DNA of 64,000 nt. Origin: Halolactibacillus halophilus (lineage in GTDB: Bacteria; Bacillota; Bacilli; Bacillales; Amphibacillaceae). Position numbers and translations under genes: made by a program. Positions 8,953 through 18,953 of this stretch are shown here, piece by piece (the stretch's first letter is position 1; each line of letters starts with the position of its first letter). Under the pieces are notes generated by a model. The model searched no databases and was not told the DNA's origin. It saw only the letters and a list, made by a program, of their open reading frames with translations. The stretch lies in the NCBI RefSeq assembly GCF_900115605.1, contig NZ_FOXC01000002.1, positions 124,001-188,000 of the forward strand, given 5' to 3'.

Positions 8953-9477
8953 TTACCGAACTAAATTAAAATCATCCAGTGGCCAGTAACGTAAAAACGC
9001 ACGGCCGATTATTTTGTCTTTAGGGACAAGACCAATTGTCCGGCTATCTGTCGAATTGTTACGGTTATCCCCTAAGACAAGGTAGTACCCCTCAGGTATC
9101 TGGTCGCGACCAGGTTCGATATCATTAATGGTAAAATCATTGGTATATTCATTCAAATCAGTTAAGAAATACTCTTTTTTCTCGCTACCATTAATATACA
9201 ACTGATTACCTTTATATTCAATCGTCTCACCCGGTAACCCGATAATCCGTTTAATATAATCCTTTTGTTTCGTCGCATGAAAGACGACAATATCAAATCG
9301 CTCGGGTTCATCAAAATAATACGATAACCGCTCCATCATTAAAAAATCTTGGTTATGTAAAGTTGGTTCCATTGAATCTCCATCAATAGAAATAGGCATC
9401 AATACAAAAGTTCTTATTAGATAGACGGCGAGCACAATTACGAGTACCGTCATCAAATGATTCATTATTTTTCTCAT
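8953..9477 (-). CDS. lepB: Signal peptidase I
   Basis: Type I signal peptidase that removes signal peptides at the outer face of the membrane. 174 residues with one N-terminal membrane helix (HLMTVLVIVLAVYLIRTFVL), then the catalytic Ser in IDGDSMEPTL and the general-base Lys in YIKRIIGLPGE, followed by LVLGDNRNNSTDSRTIG. A frame is open 13 codons earlier, but the ATG at 9477 has GGAGTG eight bases before it. It lies between rplS and rbgA, as in many Bacillaceae though not in B. subtilis 168. Confidence 0.96.
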   Translation of the reverse strand: MRKIMNHLMTVLVIVLAVYLIRTFVLMPISIDGDSMEPTLHNQDFLMMERLSYYFDEPERFDIVVFHATKQKDYIKRIIGLPGETIEYKGNQLYINGSEKKEYFLTDLNEYTNDFTINDIEPGRDQIPEGYYLVLGDNRNNSTDSRTIGLVPKDKIIGRAFLRYWPLDDFNLVR

Positions 9478-9643
9478 TTTTCTTTCACTCCGCAAGTGAC
9501 GATTAAACGTCCACATTTACTTTAAGTGTATCAAATATTCATCTATAATAGGGAGATCTTCTCTAAGTTTTCATGAAATTTTCATGTTTGATTTTAGTGG
9601 TCGTTTGTACACATGTTTGCCGTTGACCGTTATTTTAGCGTTG

Positions 9644-9677
9644 AAAAAAGGAGCTTGAAACTTCAAGCTCCTTTTTT
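9644..9677 (-). terminator. Intrinsic terminator after rplS
   Basis: A perfect 16-base inverted repeat (AAAAAAGGAGCTTGAA and complement) with a two-base spacer and a T-run on the distal side, about 17 bases after the rplS stop. Confidence 0.85.
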
Positions 9678-9694
9678 GATCGTTTTTCGTTAAA

Positions 9695-10036
9695 TTAGCG
9701 GATTTCTTTGATACGTGCAGCTTTACCACGTAGGTTACGTAGGTAATAAAGTTTCGCACGACGTACTTTACCGCGACGCATAACTTCAATCTTATCGACA
9801 CGTGGTGAATGTACTGGGAAAGTACGTTCAACACCAACACCATAAGAAATTTTACGCACAGTGAAAGTTTCACTAATGCCGCCGTTTTGACGTTTAATAA
9901 CGACACCTTCAAATACCTGGATACGTTCACGTGTACCTTCGACTACTTTCACGTGTACCTTAACCGTATCACCAGCTTTGAATACTGGGCGATCCTTAAT
10001 TTGTTCTTTTGTAATGTCTGCAATTAATTGTTGCAT
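9695..10036 (-). CDS. rplS: 50S ribosomal protein L19
   Basis: Structural protein at the 30S-50S interface. 113 residues. Conserved segments are [45 protein letters not shown] and the basic end [27 protein letters not shown]. The ATG at 10036 is preceded by AGGAGTG at seven bases; the frame is open seven codons further, but relatives start at MQQLI. It has its own promoter and a structured leader, and ends in a strong terminator. Confidence 0.98.
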   Translation of the reverse strand: MQQLIADITKEQIKDRPVFKAGDTVKVHVKVVEGTRERIQVFEGVVIKRQNGGISETFTVRKISYGVGVERTFPVHSPRVDKIEVMRRGKVRRAKLYYLRNLRGKAARIKEIR

Positions 10037-10124
10037 GTGTATACACTCCTTCTCCACTCATGTTCATATAAGAAGAATTCTTACAGCGGAACATCGTTTT
10101 CACTTAAGCTTCCACTCAAGTCCA
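10037..10124 (-). ncRNA. Probable L19 (rplS) leader
   Basis: About 90 bases of untranslated leader lie between the inferred transcription start and rplS. A seven-base stem (10110-10116 with 10085-10091, one G-T pair) and purine-rich sequence before the Shine-Dalgarno fit the autoregulatory L19 leader known upstream of rplS in Bacilli. I did not verify a covariance match. Confidence 0.45.
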
Positions 10125-10130
10125 ACAGTT

Positions 10131-10159
10131 ACTATACCATATTCACGCACTAAAAACAA
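10131..10159 (-). promoter_or_regulatory. rplS promoter
   Basis: The minus strand reads TTGTTT (10154-10159), 17 bases, then TATAGT (10131-10136) preceded by an extended TGG. It lies just after the trmD stop, so rplS can be transcribed apart from rimM-trmD. Confidence 0.65.
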
Positions 10160-10164
10160 GGTGT

Positions 10165-10929
10165 TTAGTCTGTTTTATTGTTTTTTTGTTTAGTTTCTTC
10201 TTCGGTTTTTACTTCTTGCAGTAGCGTCTTATCAAGCTTTGATAAAGGGTAGTTATCTAATAAGTCTGGTCGACGGACATATGTGCGTCTGAGCGATTCT
10301 TTTTTTCGCCACGCCTCAATCTTTCCGTGATGTCCTGACCGAAGAACTTCTGGTACCTCATAGCCATTGAATTCAGCTGGGCGAGTATAGTGAGGATGTT
10401 CGAGTAAACCTGTCGAAAAAGAATCTTCTTTCGCCGAGGCCTCGTTTCCAAGTCCGTCTGGAAGCAGTCTAACAACGCTATCAATCACAACCATCGCACC
10501 GAGCTCACCACCAGTTAAAACAAAATCGCCAATAGATATTTCGTCGGTGACAAGATGCTGTCTAATTCTTTCATCATAGCCTTCATAATGGCCACAAATG
10601 AAAATCAAATGCTCTTCCTTGGCTAACTCTTCTGCCTTTTGTTGGGTGTAGCGTTCACCTTGGGGACACATGAGAATCACACGCGGGGGTTTAACTTCAT
10701 TTTTCTCAATCGCCTCAACCGCCCGAAAGATCGGCTGTGGCATTAATACCATGCCTGCACCACCACCATAGGGATAGTCATCCACTTTATTATGCTTATT
10801 ATCAGCATAGTCTCTAAAGTCAATCGCATTATATTGAAACACTCCATTGTCCTGTGCTTTTTTCATAATCGATGATTGCAACACACCATCAAACATATTT
10901 GGAAACAGGGTTAAAATATCAATCTTCAT
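10165..10929 (-). CDS. trmD: tRNA (guanine-N1)-methyltransferase TrmD
   Basis: Methylates G37 of tRNAs, using S-adenosylmethionine, to prevent +1 frameshifts. 254 residues from [13 protein letters not shown]. The SPOUT trefoil knot segments [15 protein letters not shown] and [27 protein letters not shown] are present. The frame extends 25 codons upstream, but family alignment places the start at 10929. That ATG overlaps the end of rimM by 11 bases and lacks a strong Shine-Dalgarno, so translational coupling is likely. Confidence 0.97.
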   Translation of the reverse strand: MKIDILTLFPNMFDGVLQSSIMKKAQDNGVFQYNAIDFRDYADNKHNKVDDYPYGGGAGMVLMPQPIFRAVEAIEKNEVKPPRVILMCPQGERYTQQKAEELAKEEHLIFICGHYEGYDERIRQHLVTDEISIGDFVLTGGELGAMVVIDSVVRLLPDGLGNEASAKEDSFSTGLLEHPHYTRPAEFNGYEVPEVLRSGHHGKIEAWRKKESLRRTYVRRPDLLDNYPLSKLDKTLLQEVKTEEETKQKNNKTD

Positions 10930-11443
10930 CCGACAACAAACCTTCCATCGGTTCAATTGTGATTTGCTTTTTATCGATGTCAACGTCTGTGACAACGTCC
11001 TCAATATACGGAATTAGTAAATCTTTCTTGCCCGTTTGTTGTACAACCCAAACATCATTCGCACCAGGTGATAAAATTTCTTTAATCTCACCGAGGACAC
11101 GTCCATCTGTCGTTTTAACTCCACAACCTAAAATTTCGTGATAATAATAAGCATCTTCTTCAAGCGGCGTTTGATAGGCTTCTGTTATCTTAAGTAGACT
11201 TTCTTTTAATGGTTCTACATCATTAATATTATTGTATTCTTCAAATAAGACCATATCGAACCCCTTATGTTGACGGTGCGATTTGATGGTGACGATTTCT
11301 GGCGTATTGCTATCTTTCTTAAATAAGAATAAGCGATTGCCAGGAGTAAAACGCTCATCAAAGTCTGTAATTCTTACGATTTTTACTTCACCTTTAATCC
11401 CGTGTGTATTTACAATCTTTCCAACGTTAAAATATGTTGTCAT
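10919..11443 (-). CDS. rimM: 16S rRNA processing protein RimM
   Basis: Assembly factor for the 30S head that binds ribosomal protein S19. 174 residues with the N-terminal RimM barrel ([19 protein letters not shown]) and a C-terminal PRC-barrel-like domain ([36 protein letters not shown]). GAGGTGA precedes the ATG. In B. subtilis ylqD lies between khpA and rimM; here that place holds only a terminator and a likely promoter. Confidence 0.96.
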   Translation of the reverse strand: MTTYFNVGKIVNTHGIKGEVKIVRITDFDERFTPGNRLFLFKKDSNTPEIVTIKSHRQHKGFDMVLFEEYNNINDVEPLKESLLKITEAYQTPLEEDAYYYHEILGCGVKTTDGRVLGEIKEILSPGANDVWVVQQTGKKDLLIPYIEDVVTDVDIDKKQITIEPMEGLLSDED

Positions 11444-11577
11444 GTCTTCACCTCGTCAATTTATTTTTTCACCTCAAGAACGCGTCTTCGATCGTTATTC
11501 AGATTAAAAAACAAATCGTTTACCTACCGTTATTATTTTTCGTTTTTTTGCTTTTATTCTATCCTCACATCACCGTG

Positions 11578-11606
11578 ATTATACAAAAAGCGCCATGATG
11601 CAGAAA
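11578..11606 (-). promoter_or_regulatory. Possible rimM-trmD promoter
   Basis: A perfect TATAAT (11578-11583, minus strand) lies just after the khpA terminator and about 135 bases before rimM. The -35 candidate 17 bases away is TTTCTG and weak. Confidence 0.4.
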
Positions 11607-11634
11607 ACAGGGAAAGGTTGCCCTTTTCCCTGTT
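11606..11634 (-). terminator. Terminator after khpA
   Basis: AACAGGGAAA and its complement form a hairpin directly beside the khpA stop codon, followed by TTTTC. It ends the ylxM-ffh-rpsP-khpA unit. Confidence 0.65.
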
Positions 11635-11862
11635 CTACATGATGTCTAGATAAATACGTTTTTTTGTATCTGTTCCAGCTGCATAAACAATCGTGCGAAT
11701 TGATTTCGCAATACGACCGTTCTTCCCAATCACCTTACCAACATCCGTATCATTGACCGTAAGATGAAACACAAGCTTGTTGTGCTCTTCTTTAGTGTCA
11801 ACACGGATATCTTCTGGATGATCAACAAGTGGCGTCACGATTGATGTTATCAAGGCTTCCAT
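11635..11862 (-). CDS. khpA: KH-domain RNA-binding protein KhpA (YlqC)
   Basis: Small RNA-binding protein (75 residues) that is essentially one type II KH domain. The GxxG loop is in GKVIGKNGRIAKSIRTIV. In Firmicutes it works with KhpB/Jag to bind many transcripts and influences cell length. It follows rpsP by 14 bases, as is typical. Confidence 0.95.
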   Translation of the reverse strand: MEALITSIVTPLVDHPEDIRVDTKEEHNKLVFHLTVNDTDVGKVIGKNGRIAKSIRTIVYAAGTDTKKRIYLDIM

Positions 11863-11876
11863 GTGATCACACTACC

Positions 11877-12149
11877 TTATTTTTGGTTTTTTGAGTCGTG
11901 GAATTTTTTCATGATGCCTTCTTTAGAGAATAAATTGCGAACAGTGTCTGATGGTTTTGCACCATTAGCCATCCAGTTCATTGCTTTTTCTTCATCTAAT
12001 TTCACTTCAACCGGGTTTGCTACCGGATTGTATGTGCCGATTTGTTCGATGATACGTCCATCACGTGGCGCACGCGCATCTGCAACTACTACACGATAAA
12101 ATGGATTACGCTTTGAACCCATACGCTTTAAACGAATTTTTACTGCCAT
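11877..12149 (-). CDS. rpsP: 30S ribosomal protein S16
   Basis: Small-subunit protein, 90 residues. [28 protein letters not shown]... is the family signature, followed by [20 protein letters not shown] precedes the ATG. Placed between ffh and khpA as in Bacillus, with an internal promoter of its own. Confidence 0.98.
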   Translation of the reverse strand: MAVKIRLKRMGSKRNPFYRVVVADARAPRDGRIIEQIGTYNPVANPVEVKLDEEKAMNWMANGAKPSDTVRNLFSKEGIMKKFHDSKNQK

Positions 12150-12189
12150 GTTTTTGCACCTCCATTAAAAATGTTTTTCACAAGTTTAG

Positions 12190-12218
12190 ATTCTATCAGA
12201 TTGTTTGACGTCTGTAAA
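12190..12218 (-). promoter_or_regulatory. rpsP promoter
   Basis: In the 80-base ffh-rpsP gap the minus strand reads TTTACA (12213-12218), 17 bases, then TAGAAT (12190-12195). Each hexamer has one mismatch. It would give rpsP-khpA extra transcription. Confidence 0.65.
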
Positions 12219-12229
12219 GTGTTTTTACA

Positions 12230-13582
12230 TTACATAAACGGAAAATTAGGTCCTTTTTTCTTTTTACCCTTCTTCCCGCCTTGTGCACCAGACATTTGTT
12301 TCATCATTTTTTTCATTTCATCAAATTGTTTTAAGAGACGATTAACTTCAGAAATTGGGCGTCCAGAGCCCTTCGCAATCCGTTTTTTTCGGCTAGCATT
12401 CATCAGACTTGGGTCTTGTCGTTCTTTTTTCGTCATGGACTGAATAATCGCTTCTACATGCACTAATTGCTTGTCATCAATTTGAACATTTTTTAAACCC
12501 TTCATCTTGTTAGCTCCCGGTAACATTCCTAAGAGCTCATCAAGTGGTCCCATGCTTTTGACTTGATCCATCTGATCAAGAAAATCATCGAAGGTAAAAC
12601 TTGCTGAACGCATTTTTTGCTCTAATTCCTTTGCTTTCTTTTCATCAATGTTGTCTTGTGCTTTTTCAATCAAGGACAACACATCACCCATACCTAAAAT
12701 ACGCGAAGCCATTCGCTCAGGATGAAAGGCTTCAAGTTCATCAAGTTTCTCACCCATACCCGCAAATTTAATTGGTTTATCGGTCACAGCGCGAATAGAT
12801 AGCGCCGCTCCACCACGTGTATCACCATCGAGTTTCGTTAAGACAACGCCAGTAATATCAAGGGTTTGATCAAATGTTTCGGCCACATTCACGGCATCTT
12901 GTCCTGTCATCGCATCAACAACTAAGAAAATTTCATCAGGATTAATGTTGGCTTTAATTTGGGTTAGTTCACCCATTAAGTTTTCATCAACATGTAATCG
13001 ACCCGCCGTATCGATGATGACATAATCTAAATGCTCTTGTTTTGCATGCTCAATCGCTTCATTAGCAATATCAACCGGATTTTTCTCCGTTCCTTGACTA
13101 AAGACCGGAATCCCAAGTTGATTACCGACCGTTTCTAATTGATCAACAGCCGCTGGACGGTAAACGTCACAAGCAACAAGTAGCGGCTTACGGTTATGTT
13201 TTTTACGCAATAAATTCCCCAATTTACCTGAGGTAGTTGTTTTACCCGCCCCTTGTAAACCAACCATCATAATCACAGTCGGCGGACGTTCACTGACGGC
13301 GATTTTGCTCTGTTCCCCGCCCATAAGTACGGTTAATTCTTCTTTAACAATTTTAATGACTTGTTGGCCAGGCGTTAAACTTTCCATGACCTCCACACCA
13401 ACTGCTCGTTCTTTAATTTTCTTCACAAAATCTTTGACAACTTTAAAGTTAACATCCGCTTCTAAGAGTGCTAAACGGACCTCACGGGCCATTTCTTTGA
13501 CATCTTGTTCGGATACTTTCCCTTTTCCGGTCATTTTCTTAATTGTACTTTGCAGACGATCTGCTAAGCCTTCAAATGCCAT
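12230..13582 (-). CDS. ffh: Signal recognition particle protein Ffh (SRP54)
   Basis: GTPase of the signal recognition particle that binds signal sequences and 4.5S/scRNA and delivers ribosomes to FtsY. 450 residues. The N domain is about 1-90. The G domain has VGLQGAGKTTTSGKL, DVYRPAAVDQL, DTAGRLHVDENL and TKLDGDTRGGAALS. The M domain is Met-rich, with RKKRIAKGSGRPISEVNRLL binding RNA, and ends in a basic tail with PNFPFM. It is the gene after ylxM, 13 bases away. Confidence 0.98.
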   Translation of the reverse strand: MAFEGLADRLQSTIKKMTGKGKVSEQDVKEMAREVRLALLEADVNFKVVKDFVKKIKERAVGVEVMESLTPGQQVIKIVKEELTVLMGGEQSKIAVSERPPTVIMMVGLQGAGKTTTSGKLGNLLRKKHNRKPLLVACDVYRPAAVDQLETVGNQLGIPVFSQGTEKNPVDIANEAIEHAKQEHLDYVIIDTAGRLHVDENLMGELTQIKANINPDEIFLVVDAMTGQDAVNVAETFDQTLDITGVVLTKLDGDTRGGAALSIRAVTDKPIKFAGMGEKLDELEAFHPERMASRILGMGDVLSLIEKAQDNIDEKKAKELEQKMRSASFTFDDFLDQMDQVKSMGPLDELLGMLPGANKMKGLKNVQIDDKQLVHVEAIIQSMTKKERQDPSLMNASRKKRIAKGSGRPISEVNRLLKQFDEMKKMMKQMSGAQGGKKGKKKKGPNFPFM

Positions 13583-13595
13583 AGAGAAATCCCTC

Positions 13596-13916
13596 CTAAT
13601 CCAATTCTTTTAGCGCGTTAATATCGGTTAATAACGCCTCATCTGTCACTTTACCTTCAAGTGCTCGAATAAGTGCTTGTCGATTCAAAAACTTTTCATA
13701 TAATTGTAATCGTTCTTCATACGATTCAAGCATCTTTTCTGTTCGCTTAATATTATCATAGACAGCTTGTCTTGACACATCAAAAGTATCAGAAATTTCT
13801 CCTAAGGAGTAATCTTCTAAATAGTATAGTTCCATATAACTCCGCTGTTTCGGCGTTAAAAGCGCTTGATAAAAATCTAACAAGAAATTTACTCGCGTCG
13901 TTTTTTCTAACATCAT
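13596..13916 (-). CDS. ylxM: YlxM, putative SRP-associated helix-turn-helix protein
   Basis: Small (106-residue) sigma-70 region-4-like helix-turn-helix protein of the UPF0122 family. [42 protein letters not shown] is the HTH region. It modulates the signal recognition particle in streptococci. The frame opens with GTG at 13925, but that GTG is part of the GGAGTG ribosome site, so the ATG at 13916 is preferred. First gene of ylxM-ffh. Confidence 0.94.
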   Translation of the reverse strand: MMLEKTTRVNFLLDFYQALLTPKQRSYMELYYLEDYSLGEISDTFDVSRQAVYDNIKRTEKMLESYEERLQLYEKFLNRQALIRALEGKVTDEALLTDINALKELD

Positions 13917-13957
13917 CTTGATCACTCCTTGTTAAGTAAAAAAACTTTACATTAAGC

Positions 13958-13986
13958 ATACTAGACGATTACGCGTTGTCCGTCAA
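13958..13986 (-). promoter_or_regulatory. ylxM-ffh promoter
   Basis: The minus strand reads TTGACG (13981-13986), 17 bases, then TAGTAT (13958-13963), in the 73-base gap after ftsY. Confidence 0.65.
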
Positions 13987-13989
13987 GCC

Positions 13990-14982
13990 TTACTCCTCAG
14001 TTAGCATGTCACTAAACAGACCGTAAACAAACGCTTGAGGATCAAATGGTTCGAGGTCGGTCATCTTCTCACCCAAACCAACATACTTCACTGGAATATT
14101 TAATTCTTTTCTAATCGCAAGGACAATGCCACCTTTAGCGGTACCATCTAATTTTGTTAAAATAATGCCGGTCACATCTGTTGCTTGTTGGAATTGTTTC
14201 GCTTGAATTAATGCATTCTGTCCGGTCGTTGCATCTAAGACGAGCAGTACATCGTGCGGTGCCCCAGGAATTTCTCTTTCGATGACGCGCTTAACTTTAC
14301 TCAACTCGTTCATTAAATTCACTTTATTTTGTAAGCGTCCCGCTGTATCACAAAGCAGTACGTCAGCCCCGCGTGACTTCGCTGCTTGGATCCCGTCATA
14401 CATGACTGCCGCTGGGTCACTACCTTCACTTTGTTTAATCACCTCAACACCCACACGCTCTCCCCAGACTGAGAGTTGTTGAATTGCGCCTGCTCTAAAC
14501 GTATCACCGGCGACAAGCAAAACTTTTTTTCCTTCTTGAGATAGCTGGTAAGCTAATTTACCTATCGATGTCGTTTTCCCTACGCCATTGACCCCAACAA
14601 ACAGTATCACACTTAGATCATCTTCTTGTAGATTAAGAGGTGACGCCACTTCAAAATCATCACCCGCATAGATCTCAACGAGTTTTTCTGAAATCACATC
14701 TTTAAGCTCGCGCGCATCTTTAATATTTTGACGCTTCGCTTCCATTTCTAAATCTTCAACTAATGTCATGACTGTATTTACGCCAACATCTGCTGAAATC
14801 AAAATTTCTTCTAAGTCTTCAAAAAACTCTTCATCAACTTTACGATACCTAGCAACAAGGTCATTGAGTTTAGACGAGAACGATTGTCTCGTTTTTGACA
14901 AACCTTCTTTATATTTATCTGATACTTCTTCTTTTTCTTTTGTTTGAGTGAATTTATCTTTTAATTTATTTAAAAAGCTCAT
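13990..14982 (-). CDS. ftsY: Signal recognition particle receptor FtsY
   Basis: Membrane-associated SRP receptor GTPase. 330 residues with only a short charged N-terminal part, as in Bacillus. NG domain: VGVNGVGKTTSIGKLAYQL, GDTFRAGAIQQL, DTAGRLQNKVNLM, TKLDGTAKGGIVLAI, VGLGEKMTDLEPFD. It follows smc by 15 bases, matching the rnc-smc-ftsY order of Bacillus. Confidence 0.98.
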   Translation of the reverse strand: MSFLNKLKDKFTQTKEKEEVSDKYKEGLSKTRQSFSSKLNDLVARYRKVDEEFFEDLEEILISADVGVNTVMTLVEDLEMEAKRQNIKDARELKDVISEKLVEIYAGDDFEVASPLNLQEDDLSVILFVGVNGVGKTTSIGKLAYQLSQEGKKVLLVAGDTFRAGAIQQLSVWGERVGVEVIKQSEGSDPAAVMYDGIQAAKSRGADVLLCDTAGRLQNKVNLMNELSKVKRVIEREIPGAPHDVLLVLDATTGQNALIQAKQFQQATDVTGIILTKLDGTAKGGIVLAIRKELNIPVKYVGLGEKMTDLEPFDPQAFVYGLFSDMLTEE

Positions 14983-14997
14983 TTTTCTCCTTCTTTC

Positions 14998-17900
14998 TTA
15001 TGCTTCATTTAAAATTGCTGCCGTTTCTTCTAATTTCACTGAAACAAAACGGGAAACTCCTGACTCTTGCATCGTTACCCCGTATAAGACGTCTGCGCCT
15101 TCCATTGTGCCTTTCCGGTGGGTAATGACAATGAACTGTGTCTCCTTACTATAATCCTTCAGGTAACGGCTAAAACGCTCGACATTAGCCTCATCAAGCG
15201 CAGCTTCTACTTCATCAAGGACACAAAACGGTACCGGTCTCACCCGTAAGATACTAAACAGCAGTGCGATCGCAGTGAGTGCGCGTTCACCTCCTGAGAG
15301 TAGAGCTAATTGTTGTGCTTTTTTACCAGGCGGTTGCGCTTTAATTTCAACGCCCGTTCCAAGTAAATCGTCTGGATTGGTTAATTTCAGCTCTGCATGC
15401 CCCCCGCCAAATAACTGGTGGAAAACTTCGCTAAAGGCGACTTTAATTTGACTAAATGTTTCTTCAAAACGTTTCTCCATCTCGGTGTCCATTTCGAAAA
15501 TGACATCATATAACGTTTCTTTTGCTTCAAGTAAGTCTTGTTCTTGATTAGTTAAAAATTCAAATCGTTCATTAATACGATCATACTCGTCAATGGCGCC
15601 AAGATTGACAACGCCTAATTCATCGATGTCACGTTTTAACAATTTGACTTTCGACTGATCATCTTCTAATGTCTCTGTTTTCTCTGTTTCACTTCTAAGG
15701 CGTTCAAAGCTCAATTCATAGGTTTCTTGCAGATAATTCAATCGGTTTTCTAATTCGACATCTAAACGATTAGCTTTTACTTCTAACCGGGTTTGTGTTT
15801 CTTTTTTTGCGCTCAGCTGATTGCGCTCTGTTTTTAATTCTGCTTCCTTCGTTTCAAGTGCTGCTTGTAAGTTTAACCGCTGTTGTCTTTTTTGTTGGAT
15901 GGTTTCTAACAACGTACCTTTTTCTTTTTCTAACGATTTAAGCGCCTCATCCAATTGCTGTTTTTGCTGTTCATGCATGTCTTTATCTTGATGCATCGCT
16001 TCAGCTGCTTTTAATTGTTGAAATGCTTCTAATAATTCCTGTTCTTTAGTTTTAGCCGCTGTTAATTTTTCAAGTTGATATTCGAGCGTCTTCATCTGTT
16101 CGGCGTAATCAATATTAAGCTGCTGCAACTGTTGGTCATACGTTTTCCGGTACGTTTCATGATGTGCTTTTTCTTCTTCTAATTGATCAATAGCTGCTTT
16201 TACTGAACCAAGCTGTGCTTTTATTTCAGTCAGCTTTTGTTCTGAGAGCTTTCGTTGGTTTTTTAATTGGCTTTGGTCATCATTAAATGTTTGTAGTAAC
16301 CTTGTATTGTAGCGATAACTTTCTTCTAAGTGCTTTAACTCAAGCACTTTTGCTTTGCGTTCATTTTCTACTTCGGCCAATTGTGTTTTTGCTGTCGTCA
16401 GTGTGTCATCTAATGCTTGCTTGTCCGTTTTTAGGGTTTTGTAGGCCTGTTCTTTTGCTTTGATCGATTCGCTATAGGCGTCTGTACGGGTAATGAACGC
16501 TGTTAACTTTTCTGTTACTTGTTTCAACTCAGACTCCCGTGAAAATAATGAGGACTGTTGACGTTTCATCGCACCACCTGTCATAGACCCACCAGGGTTG
16601 ACCAAATCTCCTTCTAGTGTTACAACTCGGTACTTTCTATCAACAATTTTTGCGATTTTGTTTGCATCTGCTAATGTTTTTGCAATCAACGTTTGGCCAA
16701 GAAGATATTTCACAACCGGCTGATACGGTTCACTCGTATGAATGATATCACTTGCAACAGCGACAAAGCCCGCTTCATTCGTTAACCGCTCTTGGTACGT
16801 CCTTGGCAATGCACGTGGTTTTATTGATGTCAGTGGATAAAATGTTGCCCGCCCTTGATTGTGACTTTTTAAGTAACCAATTGCATCACGCGCTGCTTGC
16901 TCGTCTGTCACAATCACGTGTTGAGATTGTGCACTCATCGCCGATTCCAAAGCCATTTGATACTCACGTGGAACATCAATCAGTTCAATCACCGCTCCGT
17001 GAACACCAGTTAATGTTTTAGCATCGCGTGCTTTAAGCACTACTTTAACACCTTGATAGAAGCCTTGAAAACTTTCTTTTAATTCCTCTAGCATCTCTTT
17101 TTTTGATTCTAACTGATCAATTTGACGCTCAGCGTGGCGACGCTTATCATACATGGCTTGAAGTTCTTTTGCGGCTGTATCTTCTTGACCTTTTAAACTT
17201 GACGCCTCATTTGATTTCTGTTCAAGTACATCTTTACGCCTGGCCGTTTCACTCGTTAAGTTGTCTACTTCCTCTTGGAGGGTGTCACATGCTTGTTTTT
17301 TGTCACTGACTTGTGCTTTAAAGTCTGACTCCTTAAGAGACAAATTATCATATTCTTTTTCATATGAGTCTCGCGCATGTTTGAGCCGCGCTTCCTCGTT
17401 TAACAGCTCGATATAATCACTTTTTTTATCGGCCAGTTGCTGATCAAGATCGTCGACAGACACCGTGAGTTTTTCTTTAATCTCAGCCATTTTTTGTTTT
17501 AAATCACGTGTCGTCGTTTGCACCTTACTATAAGTTGCCTCAAGCGCTTGTCTCGACTGTGTTTCGTCATCAAGGGCACACTTGGTTTTATCTTTATCCG
17601 CAACAATTTTTTCAAAAGAAGCTTTACTATGTCGTTCACGCTCTAATAATAATTTTTGTTCACCCGACTGTTTTTCAAGTGTCTCTGTGACTTCAAGTAA
17701 CGTCGTTTGAAGTGCTTGTACTTCTTGGTCAAGTCCATCAATCTGATGATGGACATCATCATTTTTTTGTTCCTGTTGGTCTAAGTTAAGCTGTTGTTGA
17801 ACGACTTGGTCTTTAAGTCGTTCAATCTCATCAAGTTGTGCTCGCCAATCGGTATGCATCTGATCAATTTCGGTATAAAGCACCTGCTTTTCAATCGCCT

Positions 17901-18567
17901 CAAGCGCCTCTTTCTTTGCTAAGTAGTCTTTTGCGACTGTTGCTTGTTCTAAAAGCGGTTCACGTTGTTGGTCAATTTCATGAAGAATATCTTCAACTCG
18001 GTTTAAGTTTTCTTCTGTTTCTACAAGTTTAAACTCGGCTTTTTTCTTCCGTTGTTTATACTTTAATACCCCAGCTGCTTCTTCAAAGATGACCCGGCGT
18101 TCTTCAGCTTTTGAACTCAAAATTTCTTCTACTTTCCCTTGACTAATAATTGAGAAAGCTTCACGTCCTAAGCCAGAGTCTAAAAATAAATCGACGATAT
18201 CTTTCAGTCTGCAAGCCTCTTTATTTATGTAAAATTCACTTTCACCTGAGCGATACACGCGCCGCGTCACACTTATTTCAATGTAATCAAGTGGTAAGGT
18301 CCCAGAACGGTTATCAAGCGTCAATGTCACTTCAGCCATATTAAGAGGCTTACGTGTATCACTCCCTTGAAAAATAATGTCTTCCATTTTAGTTCCACGT
18401 AAAGATTTCGCAGATTGTTCACCTAGCACCCAGCGAATTGCATCGGTTACGTTACTTTTCCCGCTACCATTCGGCCCAACTACAGCGGTCACACCTGGGA
18501 CAAAATCAACATGAATCTTCTCGGCAAAGGATTTAAACCCAACCGATTCTAATTTTTTTAAATGCAT
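14998..18567 (-). CDS. smc: Chromosome segregation protein SMC
   Basis: Condensin ATPase that folds and segregates the chromosome with ScpA and ScpB. 1189 residues, full length. The N-terminal Walker A is [18 protein letters not shown] (about residue 32). Two long coiled coils (about 170-500 and 670-1010) flank a hinge near 515-650, with [12 protein letters not shown] and GGSMTGGA. The C-terminal head has the signature [17 protein letters not shown] and Walker [18 protein letters not shown]. It ends with its stop 15 bases before ftsY. AAAGGTGA precedes the ATG. Unlike in B. subtilis, a terminator and a plus-strand gene separate it from rnc. Confidence 0.98.
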   Translation of the reverse strand: MHLKKLESVGFKSFAEKIHVDFVPGVTAVVGPNGSGKSNVTDAIRWVLGEQSAKSLRGTKMEDIIFQGSDTRKPLNMAEVTLTLDNRSGTLPLDYIEISVTRRVYRSGESEFYINKEACRLKDIVDLFLDSGLGREAFSIISQGKVEEILSSKAEERRVIFEEAAGVLKYKQRKKKAEFKLVETEENLNRVEDILHEIDQQREPLLEQATVAKDYLAKKEALEAIEKQVLYTEIDQMHTDWRAQLDEIERLKDQVVQQQLNLDQQEQKNDDVHHQIDGLDQEVQALQTTLLEVTETLEKQSGEQKLLLERERHSKASFEKIVADKDKTKCALDDETQSRQALEATYSKVQTTTRDLKQKMAEIKEKLTVSVDDLDQQLADKKSDYIELLNEEARLKHARDSYEKEYDNLSLKESDFKAQVSDKKQACDTLQEEVDNLTSETARRKDVLEQKSNEASSLKGQEDTAAKELQAMYDKRRHAERQIDQLESKKEMLEELKESFQGFYQGVKVVLKARDAKTLTGVHGAVIELIDVPREYQMALESAMSAQSQHVIVTDEQAARDAIGYLKSHNQGRATFYPLTSIKPRALPRTYQERLTNEAGFVAVASDIIHTSEPYQPVVKYLLGQTLIAKTLADANKIAKIVDRKYRVVTLEGDLVNPGGSMTGGAMKRQQSSLFSRESELKQVTEKLTAFITRTDAYSESIKAKEQAYKTLKTDKQALDDTLTTAKTQLAEVENERKAKVLELKHLEESYRYNTRLLQTFNDDQSQLKNQRKLSEQKLTEIKAQLGSVKAAIDQLEEEKAHHETYRKTYDQQLQQLNIDYAEQMKTLEYQLEKLTAAKTKEQELLEAFQQLKAAEAMHQDKDMHEQQKQQLDEALKSLEKEKGTLLETIQQKRQQRLNLQAALETKEAELKTERNQLSAKKETQTRLEVKANRLDVELENRLNYLQETYELSFERLRSETEKTETLEDDQSKVKLLKRDIDELGVVNLGAIDEYDRINERFEFLTNQEQDLLEAKETLYDVIFEMDTEMEKRFEETFSQIKVAFSEVFHQLFGGGHAELKLTNPDDLLGTGVEIKAQPPGKKAQQLALLSGGERALTAIALLFSILRVRPVPFCVLDEVEAALDEANVERFSRYLKDYSKETQFIVITHRKGTMEGADVLYGVTMQESGVSRFVSVKLEETAAILNEA

Positions 18568-18689
18568 AGTGTCGTCACCTTTTCTAATTTAAACCTAAGA
18601 GTTTATATACTCCTTGTTTCTTTTTCGCCGACTTTATTTTATCATAGATTAAGGAGAGTTAGAAGATGAGATATAAGGAGGGGAAACAA

Positions 18690-18899
18690 TTGTCAACAAA
18701 TCAAACACTCGCATCATTACTCGAAACATTACAGGCTAGGTTAAATGTTGTGAATGAGGGGTTATTTAATCCGGAGGATTTTAACCCAGAAAAAATCGAT
18801 GACTTAGCCGCACTCGTTCAATTTATCAAGTCACGCTCACATTTATCTCTACAGGAAAATGAAGCCGTCATTGCAGAATTAAAAACATTGCGCAAATGA
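18690..18899 (+). CDS. DUF1128 (YfkK-like) small protein
   Basis: A 69-residue protein of the DUF1128 family, function unknown. The conserved segment LNVVNEGLFNPEDFNPEKIDDLAALVQFIKS and the LRK end match B. subtilis YfkK as I recall it. TTG at 18690 has AAGGAGGGG six bases upstream and aligns with family starts. An ATG at 18666, itself preceded by AAGGAGAG, would add eight residues, so either start is possible. It sits on the plus strand between divergent smc and convergent rnc, where Bacillus has no gene. A -10-like TATCAT at 18640-18645 is the only promoter hint. Confidence 0.82.
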   Translation: MSTNQTLASLLETLQARLNVVNEGLFNPEDFNPEKIDDLAALVQFIKSRSHLSLQENEAVIAELKTLRK

Positions 18900-18945
18900 A
18901 ACATCGCTTGAATCTTTTTTATAACAAAGATTCAAGCGATGTTTT
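18899..18945. terminator. Bidirectional terminator between the DUF1128 gene and rnc
   Basis: A 19-base near-perfect inverted repeat (AAACATCGCTTGAATCTTT ... complement) with T-rich flanks on both strands. It begins at the stop of the DUF1128 gene and ends nine bases before the rnc stop. Confidence 0.85.
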
Positions 18946-18953
18946 TACATTTT

